This document shows, piece by piece, positions 33,494 through 34,376 of a DNA stretch of 34,376 nt (position 1 is its first letter; each line of letters starts with the position of its first letter). The notes beneath the pieces are model-generated. The model did no database searches and was not told the origin of the DNA. It saw only the letters and a program-made list of their open reading frames with translations. Source of the DNA: Paludibacteraceae bacterium (GTDB taxonomy: Bacteria > Bacteroidota > Bacteroidia > Bacteroidales > Paludibacteraceae). The DNA is taken from positions 1 through 34,376 of the forward strand of contig JAFWXW010000005.1 in assembly GCA_017517845.1 (NCBI GenBank), written 5' to 3'. Made by a program: the position numbers and the translations under genes.

Positions 33494-33521
33494 AAAAAAA
33501 ACCGCTACTTAAAGCAGCGGT
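33494..33521 (-). terminator. Terminator of tRNA-Leu
   Basis: On the minus strand ACCGCT (33521-33516) pairs with AGCGGT (33506-33501), extended by CTT/AAG inside, and is followed by seven T. It lies between the tRNA and tig. Confidence 0.85.
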
Positions 33522-33539
33522 CAATTGCCTTTTTTAAAG

Positions 33540-33621
33540 TGCGGCTGAAGGGACTCGAACCCCCACGCCTCTCGGCACCAGATCCTAAGTCTGGCGCGGC
33601 TACCAATTACGCCACAGCCGC
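33540..33621 (-). tRNA. trnL: tRNA-Leu, anticodon UAG
   Basis: Minus-strand class II tRNA of 82 nt. Acceptor GCGGCTG pairs with CAGCCGC. Anticodon stem CCAGA/TCTGG encloses CTTAGGA, so the anticodon is UAG (reads CUN leucine codons). A long variable arm and the GTTCGAGTC T-loop are present. CCA is not encoded. Confidence 0.96.
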
Positions 33622-33632
33622 AAAACTGAGTG

Positions 33633-33663
33633 CAAAGATAGGAACAATTTTTTACCTACCAAA
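33633..33663 (-). promoter_or_regulatory. tRNA-Leu promoter
   Basis: Minus-strand TTTG (33663-33660), 19 bp, TATCTTTG (33640-33633): a full match to the Bacteroidetes -33/-7 promoter, ending 11 bp before the tRNA. Best promoter in the window. Confidence 0.8.
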
Positions 33664-33760
33664 ATTTTTTGCACTTTTTTTCAAAAAAAATGAATTTTCT
33701 TGAAATTTCTGCTATTTATGCCCAAAAATTGGGATTTTTCCCTATTTAGCTAGATAAAGA

Positions 33761-33782
33761 GTTTTATTTTATCAAATAAAAC
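33761..33782. repeat. AT-rich hairpin in a gene-free stretch
   Basis: GTTTTATTT (33761-33769) and AAATAAAAC (33774-33782) form a perfect 9-bp stem with loop TATC. It may end the transcript of the right-edge gene. Apart from this and the tRNA promoter, I see nothing in 33622-33891. Confidence 0.4.
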
Positions 33783-33891
33783 CCTAATTGTAATAAATAG
33801 CCCACACCTTTATACTCCTATAAATACGGCATGGACCTTATTTGACAAGATTAATAATTATTTCTTTAAATCTTTATTTTACTTAAAAATT

Positions 33892-34376
33892 TTATACAAT
33901 TTTATTCAACATTTCGTTAGCATCGATGCAGGTAATAAGTGAAACGGCACAAAGTTTCTTGCCTAAATCCTTTACTGATGCGCCTACGTGATAAACTTTA
34001 TCATCGAGTATTAAAAATCTATCATGCGCTTTGGTATATAGTTTTACCTCTATTGGCGAATATTGACTATTATAACTTTGAAGGTCATGTCTAAAAGTTC
34101 TACTTACTTGCAAAGTATAAATTTTTGCAGAAACATTGGCTTTGCGTTTAGAAAGCAACATCAACACTGATTCATCAATATAGTTGTCAATTAAAACAAT
34201 TCTATTCTCTGCCGATTCTATTAACGTACTTATTAATATATGTGCATCAAACAACTGCCCATCAAAGAAAATATTCTGTTTGGGTAGTTCGTATTTTGAT
34301 ATAGAATTAAATATTTCATCAAATTTACCTTCTGCTCTATTCTTCCACTCAATCAAATTTAATTGATTAGATTCTA
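33892..34376 (-). CDS. C-terminal part of an ORF6N/RhuM-like accessory protein (partial)
   Basis: The frame is open to the right edge, so the 5' end is outside the window. What remains begins ESNQLNLIEWKNR and runs 154 residues from a TTG that is probably internal. FFDGQLFDAHILISTLIESA, RIVLIDNYIDESVLMLLSKR, KAHDRFLILDD and YHVGASVKDLGKK strongly resemble the C-terminal domain of Bacteroidetes proteins that carry an N-terminal ORF6N or RhuM-like domain. The HDRFLILDD and GAS pattern resembles one half of a phospholipase D-like fold. Function unknown; such genes are common near mobile or phage-derived DNA. Confidence 0.7.
   Translation of the reverse strand, partial: ESNQLNLIEWKNRAEGKFDEIFNSISKYELPKQNIFFDGQLFDAHILISTLIESAENRIVLIDNYIDESVLMLLSKRKANVSAKIYTLQVSRTFRHDLQSYNSQYSPIEVKLYTKAHDRFLILDDKVYHVGASVKDLGKKLCAVSLITCIDANEMLNKIV

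Overview
The window looks like chromosome of a Bacteroidetes bacterium, most likely order Bacteroidales. It is AT-rich. Many genes are preceded by the Bacteroidetes -7 promoter box TAnnTTTG. Gene content and order are typical of the group: thyA-folA, purH-mreBCD-mrdA-rodA, tig-clpP-clpX-recQ, and a PorX-type response regulator with a PglZ domain. I cannot name the genus from sequence alone.

Layout. (1) 88-1550: thymidylate synthase and dihydrofolate reductase. (2) 1659-9004: purH followed by the rod-shape and elongation operon mreB, mreC, mreD, mrdA (PBP2), rodA. Most junctions overlap, but a 148-bp structured insert separates mreB from mreC. (3) 9005-10458: a repeat island. It holds REP-like palindromes with a GTAG head, a perfect 142-bp DNA cloverleaf, a decayed 3' gene fragment, and an HUH/Y1 transposase of the REP-associated (RAYT) type. 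(4) 10459-17173: a long-chain polyprenyl synthase (minus), then a plus-strand glycosyltransferase cluster (three paralogues, one GT4, one GT2), meeting tail-to-tail an O-antigen ligase/polymerase that lies directly downstream of gyrB. (5) 17166-23010: gyrB, a conserved unknown gene, a short-chain polyprenyl synthase with ddl, and a CPBP protease. (6) 22108-26883: a tightly overlapping minus operon gtrA-like, flippase-like UPF0104, porX, S66 LD-carboxypeptidase, CPBP. (7) 26931-33473: rsmA (plus), then recQ, clpX, clpP and tig (minus). (8) 33540-34376: tRNA-Leu(UAG) and the 3' part of a gene running off the right edge.

Functionally the window is dominated by envelope building: prenyl carriers, D-Ala-D-Ala ligase, elongasome, LD-carboxypeptidase, surface glycan transferases and ligase. 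Around these sit nucleotide synthesis (thyA, folA, purH) and protein quality control (tig, clpP, clpX).

The unusual material is intergenic. The best candidate for something undescribed is the cloverleaf at 9286-9427: a 23-bp perfect closing stem plus three perfect hairpins joined with only one unpaired base. It sits inside a RAYT/REP island. Also notable are a three-copy dispersed repeat whose central palindrome changes sequence but keeps pairing, a structured element between mreB and mreC with mutually exclusive stems and a degenerate copy after recQ, and palindromic promoters at gtrA/rsmA and gyrB. All structures were read by eye; no folding or database search was run.
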